Shown in pieces: positions 1-9,484 of a stretch of 21,410 nt of DNA. The position numbers and the translations under genes were made by a program. Source of the DNA: Melampsora larici-populina 98AG31. Lineage: Eukaryota; Basidiomycota; Pucciniomycetes; Pucciniales; Melampsoraceae. The notes under the pieces are model-generated. The model searched no databases. It saw only the letters and a list, made by a program, of their open reading frames with translations, and had not been told where the DNA came from. The stretch's first letter is position 1. Each line of letters opens with the position of its first letter. The stretch is taken from the NCBI RefSeq assembly GCF_000204055.1, contig NW_006768805.1, positions 477,388 through 498,797 of the forward strand. Direction: 5' to 3'.

Positions 1-225
1 ATCAGAGTAATCTTGAGCTATTTAAATGCTGCATTTTGGTAATGTAATTTTCAATTGGTGAAGGAGAAGAATACAAGACTGACAACTTTGAGCACAACGA
101 GGTAATGACCAATCAAAGATTTTGAGAAGATCTTGGTCAGGCTCTCCATTTTCCACCCAGTCGGATACAACCTATATAACATGTTTGATGAGATAAAGAG
201 AATTTAGGATGGTGGTGGTGCTGAG

Positions 226-685
226 GAGTTGATCGATGAAATCAGAATTCCGGTCAATTCTAAAATTAACCGGTCACGATTTTGGCAAAGTACAAGTCTG
301 ACGCATAGTGCATGTAGCACATAGCGCATAGCGCATACGGTGGTCCTCGGTCGCTCATCAGGGACACCATAGAATTGAGATCCTTGTTAACGAGGTTCTC
401 ATTTCTAACCGGATTGAGATCCTCAAAATTTGAAACTAAGAGTTGTGATCTGAGTTTTTGAATCCTGTGATGTTGATATGAGATCAATTGGTGATGAGGT
501 GAGGTGAGGTCTCATGAGTTGATCAATGATGAAATTCGAGATTCTAAAATTGACCGGTCGCGAACGACATCAGTCAAACTACATACACATGTAGTGCACT
601 TCACATAGTGCATAAGCTGTCCCTTGGTTGTGCATAGCGCATAGCACATAAGGTGGTCCTCGGTCGCTCATCAGGGACACCATAG
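226..685. repeat. Two-copy direct duplication (226-372 and 516-685)
   Basis: Both blocks open with a GAGTTGATC motif, share a TTCTAAAATT-GACCGGTC-type stretch and a run of GCATAGCGCATA motifs, and end with an identical 34 nt stretch (339-372 and 652-685) that begins GGTGGTCCTCGGTCGCTC. Identity is high at the right end and patchy at the left, with several small indels (the offset drifts from 290 to 313). The pair looks like an old tandem duplication or two neighbouring copies of a dispersed repeat. No coding frame runs through it. Confidence 0.75.
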
Positions 686-1936
686 CAAGTGCACTGAGAG
701 CCAGTTGCCCCATCTACAAACCTCAATATTTCACAGTGCGGCACCCGCCGTTGAATTGCTATTAATTTATCCTATATGGCAGATACTAACAAGCTATGGC
801 CATAATATTATGGGGGAGTACAACGCTTGGTATTCACCCCTTCATTGGTGTCCAACACAACATTGTTTGTAAAGGGCAATTTCTTCCAACTGTGGAGCGC
901 TTGCGCAGCGCTTTGTGACACCACAATCTCTGCGCTTTACATGGCAAAGGCTGCACAACGCACTTTGGGGCAATGAAAATCCCATAGCGCAGTGGCCGCT
1001 CCGCAACGGGCTGGGTGCAGGTCTACTCCTCAATATGGCGGAGCAATACCCCTAGAAGCGTGATGAACCATTTGAATGTTGACTTGGAACCAATGTTTTC
1101 CATTCCACTTTATCTTGATTATTGATTATCTTGTGAAAGTCTTTATGAATTTTTGTAATTTGTTTGGAATTCACGTCATGTAATTCAGATTCATTTGAAC
1201 TTCAATATTGATCACAAGCCCAAATATCTGAAATCAAATTTACATCAGGTCAATTACTCTGATTACGCAAATTAGGTATTGGAACTAAAGCTAAAGTATC
1301 AAAATCATCAATACAAAATGATCAAGATGAAACAATTCAATAACCATCAAAGAATGATTCCAATTCATCTTGGAAATTTTAATCAGATTGATTGGGTTGG
1401 ACGTTTAAATGAGATTGATGAAGATGTCAAGTTGATTCATATATTATTGTTTGATTGGATTTTGAACAGCTTTCAACTTGAGTTCCACTCAACAATTATT
1501 GAATTAGATTAAGATGAATTCGGATCTTGGTCTCAATATCTTTGATAATTTAAACTCGAACTTCTTGAAATTTGACATTCACATTTCAATTGGCCTTTTT
1601 CGTGTTTGAATGATGAAGTTGTTAATGTGAAGGACAAATTGTTTTAGGTATCAATGCAACTGAAATAACAGAAAAGCTTACTTATTGATAACTTGATGAT
1701 GATGATGATGAGGTGCATACTTGTTGGATTTTATGGTACAAAACCTACTTCGTGGGAGAATTGAATGAAATGCTGTGGGGTCATCAATGGTCAAATGGAG
1801 TTGATGATATGAAGGTTCTGATGAAGTTGTGGCTCATAATCTTAGACTCCAACTCGACTCACCCAATCTATATAGCAAAATATTGTGCATCAACCACTCT
1901 GCGACTTTGAGGCAATCTTTTTTGAACAACTAGCGG
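686..1936. other. No gene seen; AT-rich spacer with a GCGC-rich patch
   Basis: There is no credible coding frame on either strand. A patch at about 893-1015 is rich in GCGC/GCGCA motifs against an AT-rich background, resembling the GCGCATA motifs near 320-340 and 630-645. A perfect 14 bp palindrome, CCATAATATTATGG, lies at 800-813, and a short GAT microsatellite at about 1694-1711. The rest is featureless, with many GATT/AATC words. Confidence 0.5.
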
Positions 1937-4019
1937 GTGACTGTGTTACACTCTACTCTGCGCTGCGCTGCGGTAATGAGCTTGAGTCTCATTGTGTTGT
2001 GTTGCGGAAGTCAGCAGCTTAGTTTGCTGGCTATATACTCTTTCCTCCTCCTTCCCCCCTGGCTCACTGCTTATGTAGTGGAACCTACTGGGAACCAAGC
2101 AATTTCAAATCCATCCAGTCACCATTGTGAGACTCTCCTCATATCACTAGGGCAGGATTTGAGTACAATTTGTCACATCCTTGACATGTGACTGTAAGTC
2201 ATGCTGGACACTTTCAAAATCATGCTTTTGTCATCTCTGACTCAACTGATCCAAGCATGGATAACTTTTTATTGGTTGTTTGCTTTACTGGTGGGAGACC
2301 TTTTTTTCTCATCTGCGTTTATTTAAGCAACTCTTGAGATTTGAGCTGGGACATCAATGTCAACACTTGAGAAGCAGACCATGCAAATGTAGGCTGTCCA
2401 TGAGTTTCTCACCCTCACCCAAAAGCGTGTCATCCTTTTCCACTTCCCTGCTTTTCTTTGTTCATGTTTTTGAGAAATGGTCTTCATATATCTTTCAGTG
2501 ATCTTCATTTGGAATATTTTTCTCAATCAGAGTCCATCACTAATCATACTCCTAACGCTTTATGGTGGAACAAATTTATTTGTGTCATTTATACGTTTAT
2601 AATTTGTTTGATTATGATTCCCTGTTACGTTTTCATAGATTTACTAATTCAATTAAAGTTGATCCCCTTGTTAAGTTATAACTCAAAGCAATCATGAAAT
2701 TGATTGACAACAGAAAACTTGGTCATGACCAAGGTACCCATGTATCAACTTGATTAATTGTTTGTATAACGGAAGGGACTTGAGGTCCTCACCAAGTATA
2801 CGTGAGCCATCTAACCCTTTAAATCATTGATAGAAGTTTATACATGTTTAACGTTAGGTTAGGAAACAAGAGAACAAGAAAATTCCAATACACGAGATGA
2901 TATGATCACAGGGAGATGATTGCCTTGGTAAGTGACCAACAAATTTCTATCAAAGAGATTGGATTATTAACAATCTATATATCTATGCACAGGAAAAAGT
3001 CGGAAGAATGACACTTCAACCAAATTGCTACAAGACCAATCATGGATTGAAGTTATTATCATAGAAGTGTTAATTTTACATAGAATGATTGAATTTTTTG
3101 GAAGTCAAAAATGGAACTACTTGAGGATCTCTTTGATTCTTTAGGTAAGGAATCAAACCTCACAACTTTCTTGCAGTGAAACAGGGATGCTCCTTCTTTT
3201 TCAGGTGTGTGCAATCTTCAATATCCAATTAGTAAAAGTAATGTTATTAAACCAGGAGCTCCTATCACAGCTATTAAGCAGCATGCCTGTTCCTCGAAAG
3301 GAATGGACTTTCCTCAATCATCTGTGCGCATAAAGCTCAAGACACTGAGTAAGTTTTGACACGCTCAGTGCCCTGTCATCAGCTCTCTGACCAAAGCTAA
3401 TTTAGTGTGTTCTTGGCTATATAGATATTGTATGTACAAGAAAACAAAAATTACTGCTTTCCCTTCAGTAATGACTATTTTATTGGCACTAAACTACCCC
3501 AATGTGTCCAACAACAAGGCTGTGGTTTGGAAATATGATAACAATGGGATGAACATCACACCACATCCACATTGGTTACCAAACTTTGTGGATGTGTTCA
3601 CTTGAAGTTTACCCTTTGTGGGAGAGAGAAGTATGGGCATTTCTTCATGTGAATGAAAAAAAGGGAACCACCCCTGTGTTGGATTCCTCATAAAACAGTA
3701 TTGTTGGTGTTTAGGAATTAGATCAATTTTGATGTCTGAATGTTTGTACCACCTGTGTTGGCCATTTATGCTAAAAGGTTATGGCGATGTAAGGGGATTT
3801 TTTTGCAGGATAGGTTCAGAGAATTGATCAGTTTGTTTTCTGATTTCAAATAGGGCTTTACTTTGAATTGGGTGATTAGAGTTGGGGAATCATCTGATTG
3901 GTTTGAAATTTATGGCGTTTTGGGGGTGTGAAGGGTTTTTCAGTCCGGAGGTGGGTTTTTGTGATTTGATGATTAGTCAGGTTGTGTATGGTATGAAATG
4001 CAAAAAGGTGACACATCAA
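1937..4019. other. No gene seen; possible decayed LTR near 1960-2200; palindromes
   Basis: Around 2025-2070 a TATATA-like box is followed by a CT-rich tract, and a CTGCGCTGCGCTGCGG stretch lies just upstream; this is LTR-promoter-like but no paired copy is visible. At 2718-2733 there is a perfect 16 bp palindrome, CTTGGTCATGACCAAG. At 3562-3571 and 3587-3596 a 10 bp perfect stem (CACATCCACA and its complement) encloses a 15 nt loop, and 3343-3349/3364-3370 form a 7 bp stem. ORFs here are short, start at non-ATG codons or show no domain. Confidence 0.4.
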
Positions 4020-4163
4020 GGGCGCGTTCACTTAAGGAAATTCTTACCAGAAATCCAATTCTGTTATTTTTTTAATGCAAAAAGGAAACACACTCCACCA
4101 AATAGACATTTGAAATTTGCAGAATGTCGTTTCTCCCCAGAAATTGCTTAAGTGCACGTGCCC
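4020..4163. mobile_element. MITE-like element with 44 bp terminal inverted repeats
   Basis: The left end (4020-4063) begins GGGCGCGTTCACTTAAGG. The reverse complement of the right end (4163-4120) begins GGGCACGTGCACTTAAGC. Ungapped over 44 positions, 32 match, including an uninterrupted CACTTAAG core and a shared ATTCTG inner edge. The 56 nt between the arms is AT-rich and non-coding. The GGG...GTTCACTT style of terminus recalls Tourist/PIF-Harbinger-type MITEs, but the flanks (CAA on the left, CAG on the right) do not show the expected TWA target duplication, so the superfamily is unsettled. Confidence 0.7.
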
Positions 4164-5139
4164 CAGGTGTTTGTGTTTGTGTGTTTGATTTTGTTCATTG
4201 ATCATTTAGATACAAAGTTTTATATGAAGAGATATTTTGATTCCAAACAAGTTTCTTTTTTTTTAATTTTTATATGAACCAATTCAAGGAAAAATCAAAA
4301 GATGAATGGAGAAAGAAAAAAAAAGTGATGTGACAGATGAATGTGTTTGTATTTCTCTGGTTTTTGTAATTTTATTTCATTTATTTTGTTTATCTGTTAT
4401 TATTATATTATTAACATTTATTTATAGATATCTTTTTTCATTTTTTTTGTATCAGATTCATTTCATATTCATTTTGTATTCATTTCCCCGTTTTTGGTGG
4501 GGGAAGATTTGGATTAGCGCTTTTGGATTCCAAATCCTGATACTTGTTTCTTGTTTATGTTTATGTTTATGGTTATGGTTTTCTTTTCTGCAAAGTATTT
4601 ACTTTTTTATTTCGGTGGAAATTATTGCTTTTGCTTTACTTCGGGACAAGGTATTTTTTAAAACTCTACAAAAATGTGTTTTTAAGCTTTAGAAAATTGA
4701 TGAGTGTATAATGTTAGATGAATATGCTGAATTGAACATTGAGGGAGGAGATAACTAGTGATTCATTAAAAATGGCTTGAAAGAGGATTGACAAGTTATG
4801 ATGTTTGCCAAACAAACTTCCACCAGAGAATCTTATCACCAATTGCACATACCAGTCACCTCAAAAGGAATATGACAAAGAATATGTTGGTCAACAATTA
4901 TCAAAAGAAACAACTGATAATGATGAATCAAAGAGAAAATCAGTCAAAATAATAACTAAATCTACTTAATGATGAGCCATCTTGAGACAAATGAAAAGTA
5001 TTAGTAGGAATACATAACAAATTACTTGGTGAGAAAAATTAGTACCCTGAAAAGAAAAGAAAACCCATCCTTCATAAAAACTGCGCATGAGAAACAATTC
5101 AAGTTAACAATAAATCCCCCAGTCCTGGTAGAATATCTA
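4164..5139. other. No gene seen; T-rich then A-rich spacer
   Basis: 4200-4700 is a T-rich stretch, including TTTATG repeats at about 4555-4575, which creates a spurious hydrophobic frame on the plus strand. 4700-5139 is A-rich and without a coding frame. No repeat pair, RNA gene or element end was recognised. Confidence 0.5.
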
Positions 5140-5628
5140 TCATTGGTTAAGTTTGGCCTGGTGATCTAATATCTGGCCAGGTGTAACATTGTTGAAGCCA
5201 TTTGACCAAGGATACCAAGGATATACAATCTTGTTCATGACAATAGACTGGGCTGAAAGATAATCCAATGTTATGCTTGTTGAGAGACTTAGGTGCAATT
5301 GGTTTGAATTGCAAGCATCACAAAATAACACACAGTCAAATATGAGAGCTCTGGTAAGGGTCCATCCTTGATATAAAGGAGTCCCCTGGCAGATTTTATA
5401 CTTGTCACTGAAAATCCGCATGATTGTGATAAAGTGACCCCTACTTGTGAAGTTGGAATTGTCTTGGTGTGGCAGCATCAATCCAGTGGGTCTGAAGGAG
5501 AGGAAGTACAGCATGATGGAAGCAGGTCTTTCTTCGTGTTTGGGGGTTGTAGGCTGACGGTTTTGGTAGCAATTTTGATAAAATTGCTGCAGAAGCACCA
5601 CTCCATTCACAAAGTATGTTAGTTTCAA
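5140..5628 (-). CDS. Unrecognised ORF, up to 162 residues
   Basis: This is a minus-strand frame of up to 162 codons without a stop. The upstream limit is a TTG, and the first internal Met lies about 39 codons in, so either an upstream exon is missing or the frame is chance. The predicted product has no signal peptide, membrane segment or motif I know. It is moderately rich in Cys, Asn, Gln and Leu, with a PWYPW motif near the C-terminus. An overlapping minus-strand frame at 5441-5653 is equally open, which weakens the coding claim. It lies upstream of, and divergent from, the integrase-core gene. It could be a relic of a host gene, part of a mobile element, or non-coding. Confidence 0.2.
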   Translation of the reverse strand: MKLTYFVNGVVLLQQFYQNCYQNRQPTTPKHEERPASIMLYFLSFRPTGLMLPHQDNSNFTSRGHFITIMRIFSDKYKICQGTPLYQGWTLTRALIFDCVLFCDACNSNQLHLSLSTSITLDYLSAQSIVMNKIVYPWYPWSNGFNNVTPGQILDHQAKLNQ

Positions 5629-5639
5629 GGGGTGTTACA

Positions 5640-6014
5640 AATCGGGGGATCACCAGGCGGATTGGTTATAACTAAATGTGGTAAACCACCTTGTAATTCA
5701 AAAGGAAGCAAAAGATAAAATAAAATGTTAGGACACAGAACAAAGCTTGGTAACTTATTGCCTGTATGATATCACTTGCTTGATTATTACAACTTAGTGT
5801 CACTCCGTTAGATACAGTGGTACTAACATACGGAAGCCCTGAGCGTGGGGTCCGCCAACCCCTCTCACACATAAACACCTCAACCAATTCGCATTACATA
5901 CACATACATACACACCAATTATATTATCTTATATGTAGTCCTACACCTCAAAATTCACTGCTCATCCCACTGAAATCCACTTATCCACACTTCATCGCAA
6001 ATTTTTTCATCTCC
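5640..6014 (+). promoter_or_regulatory. Upstream region / 5' leader of the integrase-core gene
   Basis: 375 nt precede the chosen ATG. The frame stays open upstream to a GTG at 5817, but that extension translates to a Ser/Thr/His-rich, low-complexity peptide and looks like untranslated leader. A TTATATG box lies at about 5929-5936, roughly 80 nt before the ATG, followed by C/A-rich leader typical of fungal 5' UTRs. A GGGGT-CCGCCA-ACCCC hairpin sits at about 5846-5862, and a GTGGT-AA-ACCAC hairpin near 5679-5690. No clear terminal inverted repeat matching the 3' side was found. Confidence 0.35.
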
Positions 6015-7612
6015 ATGGTCCATCCTGCAACAGAACTCGACCAACTTTTAATTGAAATATGTCAAAACAAATCCCTGACTCACCAGCAGATCTTGGATCA
6101 TCTCCATCACAAACGACATCAAATGACTCTTCGGACTCTACAACGTCATCTTCGAAGGCTCCAATTGAGCACTCCACGTCAACGTCTCAGTCAGCTTGAA
6201 GAAGATGAATGTTTTCTCCTTATGAAGACCAAACGATGGCAGCAAAAGGAAGTTGTCCGGATTATACAGACAAAACATAATTACCTGTTATTCACTCTCA
6301 ACAAGCTCAAAACCCTGTTGGCGGCATCAGGGTCGAACTGGCGTAAAGACGATATTCAACTTGGTCTCATCACCGTGGAGGAAGCTGCCACCAAAATCAT
6401 AGAACGCAAACAAGGTGTTGATGTCAATGCAGGCACACGACGTATGGCTCATATAATGGCAACTGCCGAATCAATACGCATCAATCGGGCCTCGGTATCG
6501 GAACTGCTGAGTGTTATTGATGCTGATGGAGTTGAGCTGCGCAAGAAGAACCGATTGAAGCGCCGGGTCTTCCATGTACCTGGACCCAATCACATCTGGT
6601 CTAGCAACGGTCACGACAAATTAAAACATCATGGGATAACCATTTACGGCTTCATCAATGCGTGGTCACAACGTGTACTTAGTTTGAAAGTTGGCATCAA
6701 CAACAGTGATCCTCGCCGCATTGGAGTCCACTTTCTTGAAACGATAGCAAAATGTAAAGGCTTTCCACGTCGAACGTCAACCGATCATGGGACTGAAACA
6801 TTGGACATCGCCACTCATCAGCTCACATTCGCAAGAGTATTCAACGGAGATGATCCACATCAAGCACAAAAGCGACACATCTTCACCAAGTCAGTTCACA
6901 ATATCAAGTCCGAGTGTCTCTGGTCACAACTAATGAAGGCTAAGAACATAGCAATCAAAGACTCTATCAAGCTGGCAGTTCATGAGGGACGTCATAATGA
7001 TTCGGATCGGCTCCAAAAGTAGGTCCCTTCCCTGGTTGGAAAGTTTTTATAATACTTAATTTATACTACTTTATCAGGGCGATTTCTTTGCACTTGTGGA
7101 TTCCGCTTGTCCAACATCTAATGGATGAGTATGTTGAGGAAAAGAACTCTTACCGCACTCGCAAGAATCACAACTCGTCTCTTCCAACTGGTGTTCCAGC
7201 CAATGTTTGCTATTTTTCCCCAGATGATTATAATGGCAAAGAAGGTCTTACTCCGGTACCAGATGACATCATTCAAGAGATGCTTGATAAGTTTTATCCT
7301 GATTGTCATAACCTGTTTATTGTATCCCCAGAACCCTTTAACTCGTTGCTCAACAACTTAATATCTGACCTAGGATGGTCTACAGATGATCTTGACATAA
7401 ACAACGTCTGGATTTTATTCGAACAAATGCACGAAGTCTGGAGTCAGATGGATTTGGATCTGGATTGGTTTGAAGCGGGGGAAAAATTTGAGGATAGCAA
7501 CTCGGACAATGAAACTGATAATGTAGCTGAATTTGAAAACACCACACAGTATGGAGAGCTATGGGGTGTTTTTGGACGGGAAGATAGTGATGATGATGAA
7601 AATGTTGAATAA
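6015..7612 (+). CDS. DDE integrase-core (rve-like) protein, two exons, 512 aa
   Basis: Exon 1 is 6015-7018 and exon 2 is 7078-7612; removing a 59 nt intron gives 512 uninterrupted codons. The ATG at 6015 is chosen because the N-terminal domain begins there. Residues ~20-60 form a helix-turn-helix-like segment (SLTHQQILDHL, then TLRTLQRHLRRLQL). About 135-190 is the linker typical of this family (GTRRM, then DADGVELRKKNRLKRR). The catalytic core begins with GPNHIW and includes SSNGHDKL, INAWSQ, STDHGTET and SECLWSQ, followed across the splice by LPTGVPA. The family is the fungal/metazoan integrase-core type, in which the first core motif normally reads DGxDKL. Here that Asp is Asn198, whereas Asp257 and Glu300 remain. 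The C-terminal ~40 residues are very acidic (EDSDDDENVE). It would be a nuclear DNA-binding protein. Strand transfer is doubtful with Asn198. Either a dead transposase or a domesticated one is possible. Confidence 0.85.
7019..7077 (+). other. GT-AG intron, 59 nt
   Basis: The donor is AA|GTAGGT and the acceptor TTTATCAG|G. Without splicing, exon 1 meets a TAG at 7020-7022. With splicing, the split Lys codon (AA + G) joins exon 2 in the frame that continues to 7612. The exon 2 product carries the region that normally follows the catalytic Glu in this family, which supports the junction. The length is ordinary for a basidiomycete. Confidence 0.8.
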
Positions 7613-8169
7613 GAAAGAAACAAAAATCTATTCAACCTGTAGGATATAACATTTTACAAAAAATTATGTAGTTTTGTTATTTCTTTTCATTGATGTTTGT
7701 TTGAGAGTGATCTGATGTTCGATTGTTTGTCGCTTGTTATCATTACTAATACCACATGTGATTGTTCGGATATTGATTGATCAGTTCCTTATTTGAATCT
7801 TTTGATCGATCGTGATTTATTTTTTATTTTAGATTTATATACATCTTGACTTCTTGTGAATAATCTTTTGAGGAGTAATAGGCCATATGCAGGAGCTTCA
7901 ACTTACGTCTTGGCACATGTCCCCATACAGACCATATTGGAGTTTGATGCAGGGGCCAAATTTAGCTCGATCTTGAGTCCAATCCAGTCAGTTAAGTTGG
8001 AATCAGGTCCAATCCATATTGTTTATTTCAAATTTTGAATCTCACACATCGTTTGTGATTCCAGCTTCATCAGTCTCTCTGTTCATCTCAATCTTAGCAG
8101 GTTATTGATCAATCTACCTGATTCATTATCGATTCTCATCGTTATCAATCAAAATCGAGGATAAACCAA
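7613..8169. other. No gene seen; 3' flank of the integrase-core gene
   Basis: This is AT-rich sequence with many GATC/TTGATC words. It should hold the 3' UTR. No terminal inverted repeat matching the 5' side of the integrase-core gene and no target duplication could be identified by eye. Confidence 0.45.
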
Positions 8170-8640
8170 TTGGCAACACATCAATATCGCGGTAAGTCTT
8201 GGTTTATCTTCTCAACGATCTTTAAGATACTGATCTCAGTCAAAGTATCTATTCATCTCGATTCAATCCCAGCACAATCTTCAAGTTATCAATTACTAAG
8301 CCCACTTCAAAGTCTTTGTGGATCTTTATTCGATCCTAAATCGATCTTCAAGACATCGATCTCGCTCCAAGTCAACATTTGAGCGCATACAGCCTTATCC
8401 CGATATTCAGGACATCGATATCACTCAAAATCTTTGTTTACCTTCCATCAAACCTACAACCCCTTCAAGATATTGATTTCATTCAAATTTGTCATTTATT
8501 CACTCTCACCACGATTTGCGAGGATTGCTTGTATCGCTTCAAAGTCTTGGATCATCTTTATTCTATTGTACAATAACCTTCAAGTCTAAGACCGATCCCG
8601 CTCAAAGTCATCGTTTATCTCCATCTCAACATCAGCCTCT
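8170..8640 (+). repeat. Degenerate tandem array, ~59 bp period, about 8 units
   Basis: A unit of the form TTCAAGACATCGATCTC-GCTCAAAGTC-TTTGTTTATC-TCCATCTCAA recurs in worn copies. The TCAAAGTC core (or a close variant) starts at about 8191, 8240, 8307, 8366, 8425, 8483, 8539 and 8602, giving spacings of 49, 67, 59, 59, 58, 56 and 63. The spacing is not a constant multiple of three and stops interrupt every frame, so it is not a protein repeat today. It looks like an old minisatellite or the internal repeat of a decayed element. Confidence 0.65.
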
Positions 8641-8920
8641 ATCCGAATTAGGTATGAACATGTCACTCTTTATGAGACAGGAATCATCAAGTTTAAATAC
8701 ATCACTTTGAAGCTGGTTGCTGATAGGATGAGGGCAAGAACATGATTGGAGATAACTGGATTTGGTTTCCTAATGTGGGACATTACAAAACCGTAGTCTT
8801 CGATGTGATCTGCTCTCATCTTATGGGCACAGTGAAGAGGTGTGATTTGAACTTGATGGTCTCCAAGTTCAAAACTAACATCTTTACCTCAACTTGATGG
8901 TTCTTTTGGAGTTATAGATC
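8641..8920. other. Intergenic spacer, no feature recognised
   Basis: Short AT-rich stretch between the 59 bp array and the small basic ORF. No promoter motif can be assigned with confidence. Confidence 0.4.
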
Positions 8921-9163
8921 ATGGGTAAGAAAAACCGATCATCTAGTAGTATAAATTATTCTAAGAAGAAAAAAAATGCTCGAGAGCGACCCCAACCAAA
9001 CTATTATCCAGAAAACCATGCAAAGCGAGCTGAAGAGCGCAATGCTGCGTTTCAAGATCTTCGTAAAGTGATATCTGAAAAATTTGGTGTACCAATCGAC
9101 TGTCGAATTTATTTTTTGAAAAAACATAACATTAAAAACCTCCCTTGCCTCAAGATGTTTTAG
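8921..9163 (+). CDS. Small basic ORF, 80 codons, probably truncated
   Basis: The frame starts at a true ATG (8921) and encodes a strongly basic N-terminus (MGKKNRSSSS, then YSKKKKNARERPQP) followed by a predicted charged helix (HAKRAEERNAAFQDLRKVI). The stop codon lies at the left edge of an inverted-repeat element (9161-9270), so the original protein may have been longer and been cut by that insertion; nothing coding resumes clearly on the far side. The basic start could be a nuclear or nucleolar signal. I do not recognise the family. It could equally be a chance frame or the start of a mobile-element protein. Confidence 0.3.
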   Translation: MGKKNRSSSSINYSKKKKNARERPQPNYYPENHAKRAEERNAAFQDLRKVISEKFGVPIDCRIYFLKKHNIKNLPCLKMF

Positions 9164-9270
9164 AACAGGCCCCACCTTCCAATGTTGGAGTTCAAAGTCA
9201 AAGGTGTTCAAATAGTTGAGTCGTATTTGAGGTTGAATGGCAACAAAGGTGGTTTTGGGGCCTGTCTCCA
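9161..9270. mobile_element. Small inverted-repeat (MITE-like) element
   Basis: The left arm (about 9164-9190) contains ACAGGCCCCACCTTCC. The right arm (about 9240-9270), read as its complement, contains ACAGGCCCCAAAACCACC. A 10 bp block, ACAGGCCCCA, is perfect and imperfect pairing continues inwards (AATGTTGG against TTTGTTGC). A third, direct-orientation relative (AAGCCCCACCTTTCC) follows at about 9285-9299. The element is ~105 bp with a non-coding centre. No clear target duplication was found. Confidence 0.5.
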
Positions 9271-9484
9271 AACAATTCAGAGCAAGCCCCACCTTTCCAC
9301 CTGTGTGTACTCAATTGCACCAAATGTATTAAATGATACAGACATGTGTATCATCCAATGAGGTCTGTAGGCAAGCAGGTAGAATCCTGTAGGTCCTAGC
9401 TGGAGCTAGGGTCATCTAGAAATCTCTCTAAGTCCCCATATCTATAAGGGGGGGGCTTGCCACCCCATGCATCACTGCACACCC
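9271..9484 (+). other. Non-coding; TATA-like box and G-run, possible LTR fragment
   Basis: A TATCTATAAG box at about 9439-9448 is followed by a run of eight G and a C-rich leader, the arrangement of a fungal LTR or gene promoter facing right towards the 20 bp array and the OTU pseudogene. A 7 bp hairpin (CCTAGCT-GG-AGCTAGG) lies at 9395-9410. No second LTR copy is visible. Confidence 0.3.

Noticed and set aside
842..1033. Minus-strand 63-residue ORF rich in Cys and Arg
   Set aside because: It is explained by the GC-rich GCGC motif patch; no domain and no upstream signals.
1279..1512. Plus-strand 77-residue ORF
   Set aside because: TTG start, composition follows the AT-rich spacer, and no motif is recognisable.
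1937..2191. 84-residue frame with a signal-peptide-like start, a possible small secreted protein
   Set aside because: It begins at GTG; the internal Met version has an apparent signal sequence but lies in LTR-promoter-like DNA (GCGC motifs, TATA, CT-tract) and shows no Cys pattern or domain.
4306..4692. 128-residue very hydrophobic plus-strand ORF resembling a multi-pass membrane protein
   Set aside because: The sequence is a T-rich low-complexity tract with TTTATG repeats; any frame of such DNA translates to Phe/Leu/Ile. No family motif, no splice context and no homologous pattern.
5817..6014. Extension of the integrase-core protein to the GTG at 5817
   Set aside because: The extension is low-complexity and lies over a TATA-like box; the conserved N-terminal helix-turn-helix starts just after the ATG at 6015.
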